A stretch of 64,000 nucleotides of DNA, taken from contig JALHPZ010000013.1 in the NCBI GenBank assembly GCA_022842245.1, positions 62,001 through 126,000 of the forward strand, given 5' to 3'. The position numbers and the translations under genes were made by a program. Shown piece after piece: positions 26,078 to 34,553 of this stretch. The notes beneath the pieces are model-generated. The model saw nothing but the letters and a program-made list of their open reading frames with translations, was not told where the DNA came from and ran no database searches. Source of the stretch: Gemmataceae bacterium. Its GTDB lineage: Bacteria > Planctomycetota > Planctomycetia > Gemmatales > Gemmataceae. Each line of letters opens with the position of its first letter. Position 1 is the stretch's first letter.

Positions 26078-27310
26078 ATGCGAGTGCTGATCGCGTCGTT
26101 GATCCTCGTTGCGAACCTCCCCGCCGCGGACGACACCAAGTCGGCCGCAGCCCTTCAATCGTTGAAGGCGGCACTCGCCGCGAAGCCGAAATCGCTCGCC
26201 GACCTATCGTCGAAGGACTTCTCCTCCATTCCGCTCACGAAGACCGACGCGACGACGGCCCGGCAACTCCTTTGGGACGCCCATGCCGCCATCATCCAGG
26301 TCGAGCGGGCGAAGGAGATCGAAGACCGCAAGCTGACCGAAGACAAACTCGAAATGAAATTCGCCTTCACCACCTTCGGCGAGAAGCCCAAGGACGGCCG
26401 CAGCCTCTGGATTTCCCTCCATGGCGGCGGCGGGGCGCCGGCGCGCGTCAACGACAGCCAGTGGGAGAACCAGAAGAAACTCTACAAGGTCGACGAAGGC
26501 ATCTACCTCGCGCCGCGAGCGCCGACCAACACCTGGAACCTCTGGCACGAAGCCCACATTGACCGCCTGTTCGCACGACTCATCGAAGACCTGATCGTCC
26601 TCGAAGGCGTGAACCCGGACCGTGTCTACGTCCTCGGCTACTCCGCAGGCGGCGACGGCGTCTACCAACTCGCACCCCGCATGGCCGACCACTGGGCCGC
26701 CGCCGCAATGATGGCCGGCCACCCCAACGGCGTTCCTGTTCTCTCCCTTCGCAACGTCCCCTTCGCCCTCCAGGTCGGCGGCAAGGACGCCGCCTACAAC
26801 CGCAACACCGTCGCCAAGGAATACGGCGACAAACTCCTGAAACTCCACGAGGAGGACAAGAACGGCTACCGGCACTTCGTGAAGATCCACGAAGACAAAG
26901 GGCACTGGATGAACCTCGAAGACAAGGCGGCCCTGCCCTGGATGGCAAAGCACACCCGCAACCCGATCCCCGACCGCGTCGTGTGGAAACAGTCCGGCAC
27001 GCCGCACGACCGCTCGTACTGGCTGGCCGTGCCCCCGAAGGAGGCGAACGGCGATTCGCTCGTCGTCGCCGACCGCGTCGGGCAGACGGTGACGCTTTCC
27101 AAGGTGGAGAAGATCCAAAACCTGATGGTGCGACTCGACGACCGGATGCTCGACCTCGACAAGGCCGTGACCGTTCTGTTGGATGGTAAGGAGTTGTACC
27201 GCGGCACACCGGCGCGGACGATCGGCACGATGCTCAAGACGCTGGTCGGACGCGGCGACCCGAAGCTGGTGTTCGACGCGGAAGTGAGCGTTGCGATCCC
27301 TACGAAATAA
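26078..27310 (+). CDS. secreted alpha/beta hydrolase (esterase/depolymerase-like)
   Basis: Exported esterase of the alpha/beta hydrolase fold, 410 residues, related to polyhydroxyalkanoate depolymerase or feruloyl-esterase-like enzymes. A short signal peptide (MRVLIASLILVANLPAADD) is followed by a helical segment and the hydrolase core: oxyanion motif SLHGGGGAP, nucleophile elbow GYSAGG, acid in QVGGKDAAYNR and histidine in EDKGHWMNLED. The C-terminal about 90 residues form a beta domain of unknown role. Probably co-transcribed with the transglutaminase-like gene. Substrate not known. Confidence 0.87.
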   Translation: MRVLIASLILVANLPAADDTKSAAALQSLKAALAAKPKSLADLSSKDFSSIPLTKTDATTARQLLWDAHAAIIQVERAKEIEDRKLTEDKLEMKFAFTTFGEKPKDGRSLWISLHGGGGAPARVNDSQWENQKKLYKVDEGIYLAPRAPTNTWNLWHEAHIDRLFARLIEDLIVLEGVNPDRVYVLGYSAGGDGVYQLAPRMADHWAAAAMMAGHPNGVPVLSLRNVPFALQVGGKDAAYNRNTVAKEYGDKLLKLHEEDKNGYRHFVKIHEDKGHWMNLEDKAALPWMAKHTRNPIPDRVVWKQSGTPHDRSYWLAVPPKEANGDSLVVADRVGQTVTLSKVEKIQNLMVRLDDRMLDLDKAVTVLLDGKELYRGTPARTIGTMLKTLVGRGDPKLVFDAEVSVAIPTK

Positions 27311-27315
27311 AGATT

Positions 27316-28023
27316 TCACTTCAACGACTGGAAGGCGAAGGCCGCCAGCACGCCGCCCGTGCACGGGCCGAGGACCGGCACCCAAGCATACCCCCAATCG
27401 GACGATCCCTTCCCGGCGATCGGCAGCAGGAAATGGGCGAGGCGCGGTGCGAGGTCCCGCGCCGGGTTGATCGCATAGCCTGTCGTCGCGCCGAGGCTCA
27501 ATCCGATCGCCCAGACCACCATGCCCACGAACGGCGGTTCCACCGTGCCGAGCTTCGCTTCGCCGACCGACGACGCGACGAACACGAGCAGGAAAGTACC
27601 GATCGCTTCCCCGAGGAAATTGGAGAGCGGATGGCGGATCGCCGGTGCGGTGCAGAAGACGCCGAGCTTCGCGGCCGGGTCGGCGGTCGCGGTCCAGTGC
27701 GGCAGGTAGTGGATCCAAACCAGCGTCGCGCCGACGAACGCACCGAGGAATTGCCCAAGTATCATCGCGAGTTTGTCGTCGAGGAGACCTTTGCCCATCG
27801 CGATGTCGGCGAGAGGCCCGACCGGGTTCAGCGAGCCGGGCGCGCCGAAAGCCTTGGCGGTGAAGATGCCGCAGGTCACGGCGCACGCCCAGCCGGCCGT
27901 CACGACGATCCAGCCAGCCCCCTTCGCCTTCGATCGTTCGAGCAGTACCGCCGCCACGACGCCGGCGCCGAGCAGGATGAGTACGGCGGTACCGAGGAAT
28001 TCGCCGAGGAAAAATGGAGACAC
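27316..28023 (-). CDS. aquaporin / glycerol facilitator (MIP family)
   Basis: Six-segment channel of the MIP family, 235 residues. GTG start at 28023. The two pore half-helices are recognisable, but the first reads GSLNPVGP (NPV instead of NPA), while the second is the standard INPARD. The aspartate after NPAR is the usual mark of glycerol facilitators, although the short length is closer to aquaporins. The NPV change is in the selectivity-defining motif. Convergent with the esterase gene (five bases between stops) and 39 bases downstream of the FG-GAP gene on its own strand. Confidence 0.9.
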   Translation of the reverse strand: MSPFFLGEFLGTAVLILLGAGVVAAVLLERSKAKGAGWIVVTAGWACAVTCGIFTAKAFGAPGSLNPVGPLADIAMGKGLLDDKLAMILGQFLGAFVGATLVWIHYLPHWTATADPAAKLGVFCTAPAIRHPLSNFLGEAIGTFLLVFVASSVGEAKLGTVEPPFVGMVVWAIGLSLGATTGYAINPARDLAPRLAHFLLPIAGKGSSDWGYAWVPVLGPCTGGVLAAFAFQSLK

Positions 28024-28062
28024 GACATCGCACTCCGTGCCGGTGGGGAGAGGAACGGGGTG

Positions 28063-29790
28063 CTACTTCGTCGGCTTCAACAACAGATAATCGAGGCCAA
28101 CCATGTATTTCGGCGCGGCGGCCGGGTTCGCGCCGGTGATTGTCAGCGTCAGGTGGTGCGAGCCTTCCTTCAACTCCAGCTTGCCAAGCGACTGAAGCCC
28201 GCTCGTGACGACTTCCGGATGATAGAAATCGATCGGCTTGCCAAGCGGCTTGTCGTCGACCGCGAACTGGACGATGGCGTAATCGTTAGCCATGGTCATC
28301 ACGGCGACGAGGTCGAACGTGCCGGCCTTCGATTCGAACTCCAGCGTCAGCGATTCACCCTTCCTCCCTCCGGACCAGAAGAGCTGGGCGCCGCCACTCC
28401 AGTTGTCGGCCTTGAATCCGGCCATCTTCTGCACGCCGGCTTTGCCCGCCATCGTCTTCAGGATTCGCATCTCCTCGCCTTCGAGCGCGTCGGCGACCCG
28501 GCCGGTTTTCGCGTCGATGACGGACTGCGGGCCGCGGATCGACTTCGGCGGCGCGAACGCCATGCGCTTCGGCTGGGCCGCGTCGTACTTCTCCTTCGAG
28601 ACCGACTCAACCTTGTGCGTCAGTACATGCGCTCCGACCATGCCGCCGACCACGATGTCCGGCAGCTTGTCGCCGTTCACATCCACGATGCTGATCTGCC
28701 GACCGATGCCCGCCTCGCCGTCGAGCTTGTGGGGAATCCATTCGACGCCCTTCGTAGTCCGTTCGAGTTTGAACCAGTAGACGACCGCGCCCGCGTCCCA
28801 CATCGGGCTGCCCTTGTGGTGCGAGTAGTAGGTCTTGCCCGTGACGATGTCCTTGAGGCCGTCGCCGTCGAGGTCGACGAGGGCGACGGAGTGCAGTTCG
28901 CTGAAGACGACACCGAAGGGATTGTCGGAGGGCTTGTTGCCCATGATGAGCTGGCGCGTGAAGGATACCTTACCGTCTTTTTTCGACTGCTTGTACCATG
29001 CCAGTCCGAAGTCGTGCGCGGCATCGCTGGTGATGACGTCGTTCAGTCCGTCGCCGTCGACATCGTACGCGTACATCTCGGCACCGCCGTAGGCGGTGGT
29101 GAACTTCGCCTCGTGGAATTCCCAGCGCACGCTATCGGCCTTTTCCTTTGGCTGTTCGAACCATCCACCCGAGATGATGATGTCCGGCAATCCGTCGCCG
29201 TTGATGTCGCCGGCACCGAGGCCGTGGCCGAACGGCTTGGGGGCGGGCAGCACCGAGATCGCGTGAAACGTCCAGGGTTCCAGGCCTTTCTTCGGCTCGA
29301 AGCTGGCATAACCGAACTGGCCATTGGACGTGCAGACGAGTTCGGGCGTGGCGTCGCCGACGAGATTCAGGAACTGCGGCGATTCGTTGCTGACGCTCTT
29401 GAGTATCTCGTGCCGCTTCCATAGTTTGTCCAATCCGTCCTTGCCCGGATTTTCGTAGACGTATCCCGGTTTGCCCGGGAAACCGACCGTCATCACGTCG
29501 TTCCGTCCGTCGCCGTTGAAGTCATGAATCCAGTTGAAGAAGTTGTCGGCGTAGCCTTCCTTATTCTGCGGTTTCGCGGGATAGAGTTCGTGTTTCACCT
29601 TGAAGTCCGGCCCCTCGTACCAGTATGGGCCATAGACGACATCCGGCTTGCCGTCGCCGTTGAAGTCGCCGGCGTTGGCACCTTCGGAGTAGTAGACGTT
29701 AGTGAGTTGTTGCCGGGAGAACGAGTGGAGCTTGAAGTCCTGGGCGGCGGCAGGGAGCACCATCAGGAGCGCGGCGAGGAGAGTGCGCAT
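28063..29790 (-). CDS. secreted FG-GAP/VCBS-repeat protein with C-terminal beta domain
   Basis: A 575-residue exported propeller protein. The start at 29790 gives a signal peptide (MRTLLAALLMVLPAAAQDF). Several Ca-binding FG-GAP/VCBS motifs follow: GDFNGDGKPDVVYG, HDFNGDGRNDVMT, GDINGDGLPDIII, YDVDGDGLNDVIT, VDLDGDGLKDIVTG and VDVNGDKLPDIVVG. The C-terminal about 120 residues (KADNWSGGAQLFWSGG... SLTLEFESKAGTFDLVAVMTMANDYAIVQFAVDD) look like a beta-sandwich domain often attached to planctomycete propellers. Function probably extracellular binding. It lies upstream of the aquaporin gene, same strand. Confidence 0.88.
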   Translation of the reverse strand: MRTLLAALLMVLPAAAQDFKLHSFSRQQLTNVYYSEGANAGDFNGDGKPDVVYGPYWYEGPDFKVKHELYPAKPQNKEGYADNFFNWIHDFNGDGRNDVMTVGFPGKPGYVYENPGKDGLDKLWKRHEILKSVSNESPQFLNLVGDATPELVCTSNGQFGYASFEPKKGLEPWTFHAISVLPAPKPFGHGLGAGDINGDGLPDIIISGGWFEQPKEKADSVRWEFHEAKFTTAYGGAEMYAYDVDGDGLNDVITSDAAHDFGLAWYKQSKKDGKVSFTRQLIMGNKPSDNPFGVVFSELHSVALVDLDGDGLKDIVTGKTYYSHHKGSPMWDAGAVVYWFKLERTTKGVEWIPHKLDGEAGIGRQISIVDVNGDKLPDIVVGGMVGAHVLTHKVESVSKEKYDAAQPKRMAFAPPKSIRGPQSVIDAKTGRVADALEGEEMRILKTMAGKAGVQKMAGFKADNWSGGAQLFWSGGRKGESLTLEFESKAGTFDLVAVMTMANDYAIVQFAVDDKPLGKPIDFYHPEVVTSGLQSLGKLELKEGSHHLTLTITGANPAAAPKYMVGLDYLLLKPTK

Positions 29791-29907
29791 GGGAGAAGTC
29801 CGGTGGAGAGGGCGTGGAGGAAGGATAAGCGCGTGTATGGCACGGGGCAATGCGTTCCGTTGGCCGTATAACCGGAAGAGGGAACCGTGCAGGGAGCGAA
29901 GGATTCC

Positions 29908-31449
29908 ATGAGCCGATTCCGCTGGCCGCTGTCGATCTTGCTGGTTTGCCTGCCGTTGGCTTTGATCGTCTACGGCGTGCGGATTCCGGGCCTTGCGCCG
30001 ACGGAATACATTTCGCCGCGACCGGTGCCGTCGGGTGATCGCGAACTGGCGTGGTTCAACACGACAACATCCGGAGCCTCTTGGGAACGTTTCGTGGCCG
30101 GTGTTCGCCGGGCCGCGGCGGACGATTCGAAACTGCTGGTCGACGATTCCGGCGCGTTCCTCGACCAGACGACATCGGTCCCGGAAATCGTGATCGGCCG
30201 GGTGGGTCACAGCGGTCGGCTTCGCATCCGCTGGTACAAGCTCAGCGGCGACCATCCGCCGCAGTATTGGGTCGAACAACTCGCGCTCCGCGATCCGGCC
30301 CCGCTGGCGATCATCGGCGGCGGCAGCAGCGACCGCGCCCGAGACATGGCGCGTGCCCTCGCCCGACAAACCACCTGGCAAGGGGCCCGTCCGCTCTTCT
30401 TCATCACGAACGCGACAGCCGAGAAGGTCCATTCCGACCAGGACGCCATCGACGGGACTGTGGGCGTCACCTCCGAACTCCTCCGAATCTACGAAGGGCG
30501 GTCCTTTCGCTTCTGTTTCAATAACCGGCAAATGGCCGAGGCGATTCTCGACTTCGTCTGGCAATCGGAAACCTTCCGCCCGCGCCTGCTCGCGGACGAG
30601 GCGCGGTTGGCCATCGGCTCCGGCCTGCTGGCGATTGCGCCGCCCCAGAAGCCAACGGTGTTCTACGTCGACTGGGACGACGACCCCTATTCGAGCGACC
30701 TGATCGGCCAATTTCGCGATTTGCTGTACGCGGAGGGCGGTCCGAAACCGGCACCGGTTTATTCGGGCTGGAAGATTCCGTTCAGCGTGGGCGGCTTTTA
30801 CCGGGCCAACAAACCCGAAGAGGAAGTCGCCGACGCAATCCTGAAGGAATTGAACCGGCTCCCGCCGCAGCGTACGCTCCTGATCCTGCCCACTGCGGCG
30901 GCACCGGCGCGGCGAATGCTGCGCCTCCTCGCGGGCGCGGCACCGGAACTCGGCCGGAAGCTCGTCGTCATCAACGGCGACGGTATGGGCGCGAACACAA
31001 TCCTGCGCGATGGCGAATTCGCCTGGCCCGTGCGAGTCCTCACCATTCCCGTGCTCCTGTTCACGCACAACAACCCGGTCGGTTGGGACGAAGGCGAAAC
31101 CCCCACGGGCGGATTCCCCCTCGCGCCGCCGAACAGCACCGAAGACGTGCTCCATGTCTCCGACATGGTCAAATCGTTCAGCCGGGCCGCGTGGGGAGAA
31201 ACGGGCGATTCCCTGGCGTGGGATGCGAACATCCTGTCGAAACGCCTGCTCGCATCGAAGCCCGCGCTTTTCGACGAGACGGGCAATCGGATCGGCGGCC
31301 GCGGAGAATACATCTGCGCCGTTCGACCACGCACCGACCCCACCGAGGTGGGACTTCCCGAGGCGCGATTCGAAGCATGGCGCCGGGCGCCGGACCGCAG
31401 CTGGCAGCTCGTCCGTTCCCGGACCCTCTCGCCGGGGAGGGAACCGTGA
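29908..31449 (+). CDS. membrane-anchored periplasmic-binding-protein-like protein
   Basis: A 513-residue protein (ATG at 29908, preferred to GTG at 29887) that I do not recognise as a named family. An N-terminal membrane segment (about residues 5-25) is followed by a large periplasmic part resembling a two-lobed type I binding-protein fold: ELAWFNTTTSGASWERFVAGVRRAAADD, PLAIIGGGSSDRARDMARAL, TVFYVDWDDDPYSSDLIGQFRDLL and LVVINGDGMGANTIL. No cysteine lipobox. Its stop overlaps the start of a histidine kinase gene (GTGA at 31446), so it is likely the ligand-sensing partner. The ligand is unknown. A divergent FG-GAP gene lies 117 bases upstream. Confidence 0.75.
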   Translation: MSRFRWPLSILLVCLPLALIVYGVRIPGLAPTEYISPRPVPSGDRELAWFNTTTSGASWERFVAGVRRAAADDSKLLVDDSGAFLDQTTSVPEIVIGRVGHSGRLRIRWYKLSGDHPPQYWVEQLALRDPAPLAIIGGGSSDRARDMARALARQTTWQGARPLFFITNATAEKVHSDQDAIDGTVGVTSELLRIYEGRSFRFCFNNRQMAEAILDFVWQSETFRPRLLADEARLAIGSGLLAIAPPQKPTVFYVDWDDDPYSSDLIGQFRDLLYAEGGPKPAPVYSGWKIPFSVGGFYRANKPEEEVADAILKELNRLPPQRTLLILPTAAAPARRMLRLLAGAAPELGRKLVVINGDGMGANTILRDGEFAWPVRVLTIPVLLFTHNNPVGWDEGETPTGGFPLAPPNSTEDVLHVSDMVKSFSRAAWGETGDSLAWDANILSKRLLASKPALFDETGNRIGGRGEYICAVRPRTDPTEVGLPEARFEAWRRAPDRSWQLVRSRTLSPGREP

Positions 31450-33128
31450 ACGAATCCCCCATCGCGGAGACTGCCGACCGGGCGATCTGGAAGTACGTCG
31501 GCGGCCTCGCCCCGGCCGTGCTCCTCTGGGCGATCCTCGTCGGCTGGCTCGCATGGCAACTCGACGAACGATCGGCCTGGTCGGAGGAGACCGACCGTGC
31601 GACGATCCGTGAGTGGATCGACGAGGCGCGGAATTTCCGCAAGACCCTGCCGGAATTGATCGCTGAATACGTCCGGTACGGCGACGACGACCCGGACAAT
31701 ACCGCCGATCCGCGGCGACGCGAGACGAAAAAGGCGGAATTGCTCGAGCATGTCCGCGCGCTGGTGGAACCCACTCGCGCGTACGTCAACCAACTCCCGC
31801 TTTTCCCGGAGATCTACCGGTTTGAGATCGACATCGCCCCATCGCGCGGCAGGTCCGGCGGGTCCGGCGGGTCCGGCGGGTCCGGCGAGCGTGTGACTTG
31901 GGAAAGTTCCGTACCGCGCCCGGCACGACAAAACAGGGATCGGCTGCAGGTCCTCGAGTACGATCCGGCCGGCGATGGACGCGCGACCATTCGATGCGAG
32001 TACAAATTGCACGCCTTCAACAAACTGCAGCGACAGGAACAGGAACGGCAGCGAATGTCCCTGGTCGCCGGTGCCCTGCTCGCCACGGCCTCCGTACTCG
32101 CCGGCCTATTCCTCGTTCGCTTTCTGAAACGGGAACGCGAGCGCGAAGTCGCACGACTGACCGCTCTCGCCGAGGCCGAATATCGCGAAATCGAATTGCT
32201 CCAGGCGCAACACCGCGAAGACGAGGCCCGGCAGGCCCAGCAGGAATTGAAATCGGAACTGCTCGAACGACAGCTGGAAACGTCCGACCTCCAGCGCCGC
32301 GCCGCCGAAGCGGAAAAGTCGGCGTTCGAGATGAAATCGCAACTCTACGCCAGCATCGGCATCATGGCGGGCAGCTACGCCCACAACATCAAGAACCTGC
32401 TCGTCCGACCGAACGACCTCCTCGCCCGATGCATCGAGGTCAACGGCCTATCACGCGAGCAGGAAGGTATGCTGCACGAAGTCAAATCGACGCTAGGAAC
32501 CGTCACGGACCGCCTCCAACAAATCCTCAAGACCGTGCGCCGCGACCCGTCCAACGCCGAAGTAACGAAACTCGATCTCGCACAATTCGTTCGCGAAGCG
32601 GCGACGACCTGGTTCGACATGGGCCGGGACAAGTGGAAGCTCACGATCACGGCCGACACGCCATCCGAACCCGTTTGGATTGAGGGAGACTACTCCCACT
32701 TGCAGCAAGCCATCGAGAACCTCGTGTTCAATGCCCGCGATGCGACCTTCGAAATGCGAAACCACCTGCGGGAAGCGGCCCGACGGGAGACGGCCGACGC
32801 CGAATCTCGGAAGCAGGCGTTACTCGCCGCCGCGGCGTGGAAGGGCGAAATCGCCCTCGGCGTCCGACGGGATGGCGATCGCGTCGTCCTGACGGTTCGC
32901 GACAATGGCATCGGAATGACGGACGAGGTGCGGGAGAAATGCCTGCTGCCGCAATACACCACGAAGCGGGACAACGCCCTCTACGAAGGCTATTCCGCCG
33001 GGATGGGCCTCGGCCTGTCGTTCGTCGCGATGGTGCTCGAACACCACGGCGGCACCCTCACGATCGAAACGGCCCCTTTCGCCGGCACAACCTTCCGCGT
33101 ATCGTTGCCGCCCGCGAACCCGCCCTAA
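31446..33128 (+). CDS. sensor histidine kinase
   Basis: Membrane histidine kinase, 560 residues, GTG start overlapping the upstream stop. Order: membrane segment (about 18-38), periplasmic domain (about 40-203), second membrane segment (about 204-226), a long charged coiled coil (about 227-300), a HisKA-like box with His313 in GSYAHNIKNLLV, and a HATPase domain with N-box QQAIENLVFNARDAT, DNGIGM and GMGLGLSF. There is no HAMP domain. The periplasmic domain contains a GGSGGSGGSGG run at about 138-147. No response regulator gene lies within reach, so the partner is elsewhere. A MATE exporter gene follows after 44 bases. Confidence 0.88.
   Translation: MNESPIAETADRAIWKYVGGLAPAVLLWAILVGWLAWQLDERSAWSEETDRATIREWIDEARNFRKTLPELIAEYVRYGDDDPDNTADPRRRETKKAELLEHVRALVEPTRAYVNQLPLFPEIYRFEIDIAPSRGRSGGSGGSGGSGERVTWESSVPRPARQNRDRLQVLEYDPAGDGRATIRCEYKLHAFNKLQRQEQERQRMSLVAGALLATASVLAGLFLVRFLKREREREVARLTALAEAEYREIELLQAQHREDEARQAQQELKSELLERQLETSDLQRRAAEAEKSAFEMKSQLYASIGIMAGSYAHNIKNLLVRPNDLLARCIEVNGLSREQEGMLHEVKSTLGTVTDRLQQILKTVRRDPSNAEVTKLDLAQFVREAATTWFDMGRDKWKLTITADTPSEPVWIEGDYSHLQQAIENLVFNARDATFEMRNHLREAARRETADAESRKQALLAAAAWKGEIALGVRRDGDRVVLTVRDNGIGMTDEVREKCLLPQYTTKRDNALYEGYSAGMGLGLSFVAMVLEHHGGTLTIETAPFAGTTFRVSLPPANPP
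31852..31887 (+). repeat. four perfect tandem nonamers inside the histidine kinase gene
   Basis: GGTCCGGCG is repeated four times head to tail without a mismatch, in frame, and encodes the Gly-Gly-Ser run of the kinase periplasmic domain. Perfect repeats in a third-position GC-rich gene suggest recent slippage; copy number may vary without breaking the frame. Confidence 0.95.
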
Positions 33129-33173
33129 TCCGCGAGTGTCCGGTCCCCTTTCCGCTCCCACGAAACGGATTCG

Positions 33174-34553
33174 ATGGATTCCTTCAGCCCGGTACCGGCG
33201 GTCGACTGGCGGCGAGTGATCGTACTCGCCCTGCCCGCCCTCGCGCAGCAATACCTCGTGCTGTTCATCCAGCACTATGACCAGTTCCTGGCCGAGGGAT
33301 TCAGCGAAGCCCACAAGGCGGCGCTGAACACCGCGAACTATATCTACTGGCTGACGACCTGCTACGCGATCGTGGTCAGCGCCGGCGCCACCGCACTCGT
33401 GGGGCGATTCTTCGGGGCCGGCAACCGGAAAATGGCCGACCATGCGTGCGGGCAGGCGATCCTCCTCGCGATCCTGCTGGGCCTCGGTGCCACGGCCCTC
33501 GTGCTGCCGTTCCTTCCTGAACTCCTCGCTCCGCTCAACCTCAAGGACGGCGCCGCGTCGATCGCGGCCGAATACCTGGCCCCGCTCGTGCTTCTCCTCG
33601 TGTTGCAACTGGTGGAAACCGGCGGCATCGCCTGCCTCATCGGTGCGGGCGACACGCGTACGGGGTTGTACGTTCTGTGCGGCGTCGCCCTCGTCAACGT
33701 ACCCGTCGCCTATGCGCTGTCCCGCGATCTGTTCGGGACGAATCTGGGATTCGTCGGCATCGCATGGGGCACCGCGATCAGCCACTCCGTCGGCGGATTG
33801 ATCGTGTTGACCTTGCTCGTTCGCGGCCGCTCTGGGTTAAAGCTGACGATCGCGAACCTCAAGCCCGACTTCCCGTTACTGGCGCGTTTGCTGCGAGTCA
33901 GCGTGCCGGCGGCGATCGACAGCATGTCGATCGCGCTCTGCCAGTTGTGGTTCCTGCGGATCGTCAACGATCTGGGGAACGCGGCGGCGGCGGCGCACGG
34001 CATCGCGCTGCGGTGGGAAGCGTTCGGCTATCAGGCCGGCGGCGCGTTCGGCACCGCGTCGATGGCGCTCGTCAGCCAGAACCTCGGCGCGGGCCGGCCC
34101 GCCGAAGCGGCCCGCGGCGGCTGGATGATGTTCGCGCTCGCGTGCGGGGTCATGTCGTTCATGGGCGTGATGTTCTGGCTCTTCGCGTGGCCCATGTGCC
34201 GCTTCTACGCGGGTTCCGAAGTGGTGTCCGCCCTCGGCGTGCAAGCCTTGCGGACCGTCGCCTTCGCCATGCCCGCGCTCGCCTCCGCCATCGTCTTCAC
34301 GCAGGCCCTCCGCGGTGCCGGCGATACCCGCGTGCCCGTGCTCTTCTCCTGGACCGGATTTCTCGTCGTCCGCATCCCGCTCGCGTACCTGCTCACCAGC
34401 CGTGAACTGGACCTCGGCCCGTTCGGCATCGTTCACGGCTACGACTGGGGACTCTTCGGCGCCTGGATCGCGATGCTCGCTGACATCTGGATACGTGGTT
34501 TCTTGTTCCTGATCCGATTTGCCGGCGGGAAGTGGAAACGGATAAAGGTCTGA
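33174..34553 (+). CDS. MATE family multidrug/metabolite exporter
   Basis: MATE-type (MatE) cation-coupled exporter, 459 residues with about twelve hydrophobic segments in two halves. The first half includes RVIVLALPALAQQYLVLFIQHYDQFL and AGATALVGRFFGAGNRKMADHACGQAI; the second begins near LLRVSVPAAIDSMSIALCQLWFLRIVNDLGNAAAAAHGIALRWEAFGYQAGGAFGTASMALVSQNLGAG, as in NorM/DinF-like proteins. The substrate cannot be predicted. It is 44 bases downstream of the histidine kinase gene, possibly in the same operon. Its stop is immediately followed by the stop of the DUF1501 gene on the other strand. Confidence 0.92.
   Translation: MDSFSPVPAVDWRRVIVLALPALAQQYLVLFIQHYDQFLAEGFSEAHKAALNTANYIYWLTTCYAIVVSAGATALVGRFFGAGNRKMADHACGQAILLAILLGLGATALVLPFLPELLAPLNLKDGAASIAAEYLAPLVLLLVLQLVETGGIACLIGAGDTRTGLYVLCGVALVNVPVAYALSRDLFGTNLGFVGIAWGTAISHSVGGLIVLTLLVRGRSGLKLTIANLKPDFPLLARLLRVSVPAAIDSMSIALCQLWFLRIVNDLGNAAAAAHGIALRWEAFGYQAGGAFGTASMALVSQNLGAGRPAEAARGGWMMFALACGVMSFMGVMFWLFAWPMCRFYAGSEVVSALGVQALRTVAFAMPALASAIVFTQALRGAGDTRVPVLFSWTGFLVVRIPLAYLLTSRELDLGPFGIVHGYDWGLFGAWIAMLADIWIRGFLFLIRFAGGKWKRIKV

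Noticed and set aside
29838-29853. Sigma54-like sequence TGGCACGGGGCAATGC before the binding-protein-like gene
   Set aside because: The GG-to-GC spacing is 11 bases rather than 10 and the TTGC part is not matched, so it does not fit the -24/-12 rule.
29791-31554. Long in-frame extension upstream of the FG-GAP gene on the minus strand
   Set aside because: The frame is open for about 588 codons before the signal peptide, but this part is antisense to the binding-protein-like gene. The signal peptide at 29790 sets the real start.
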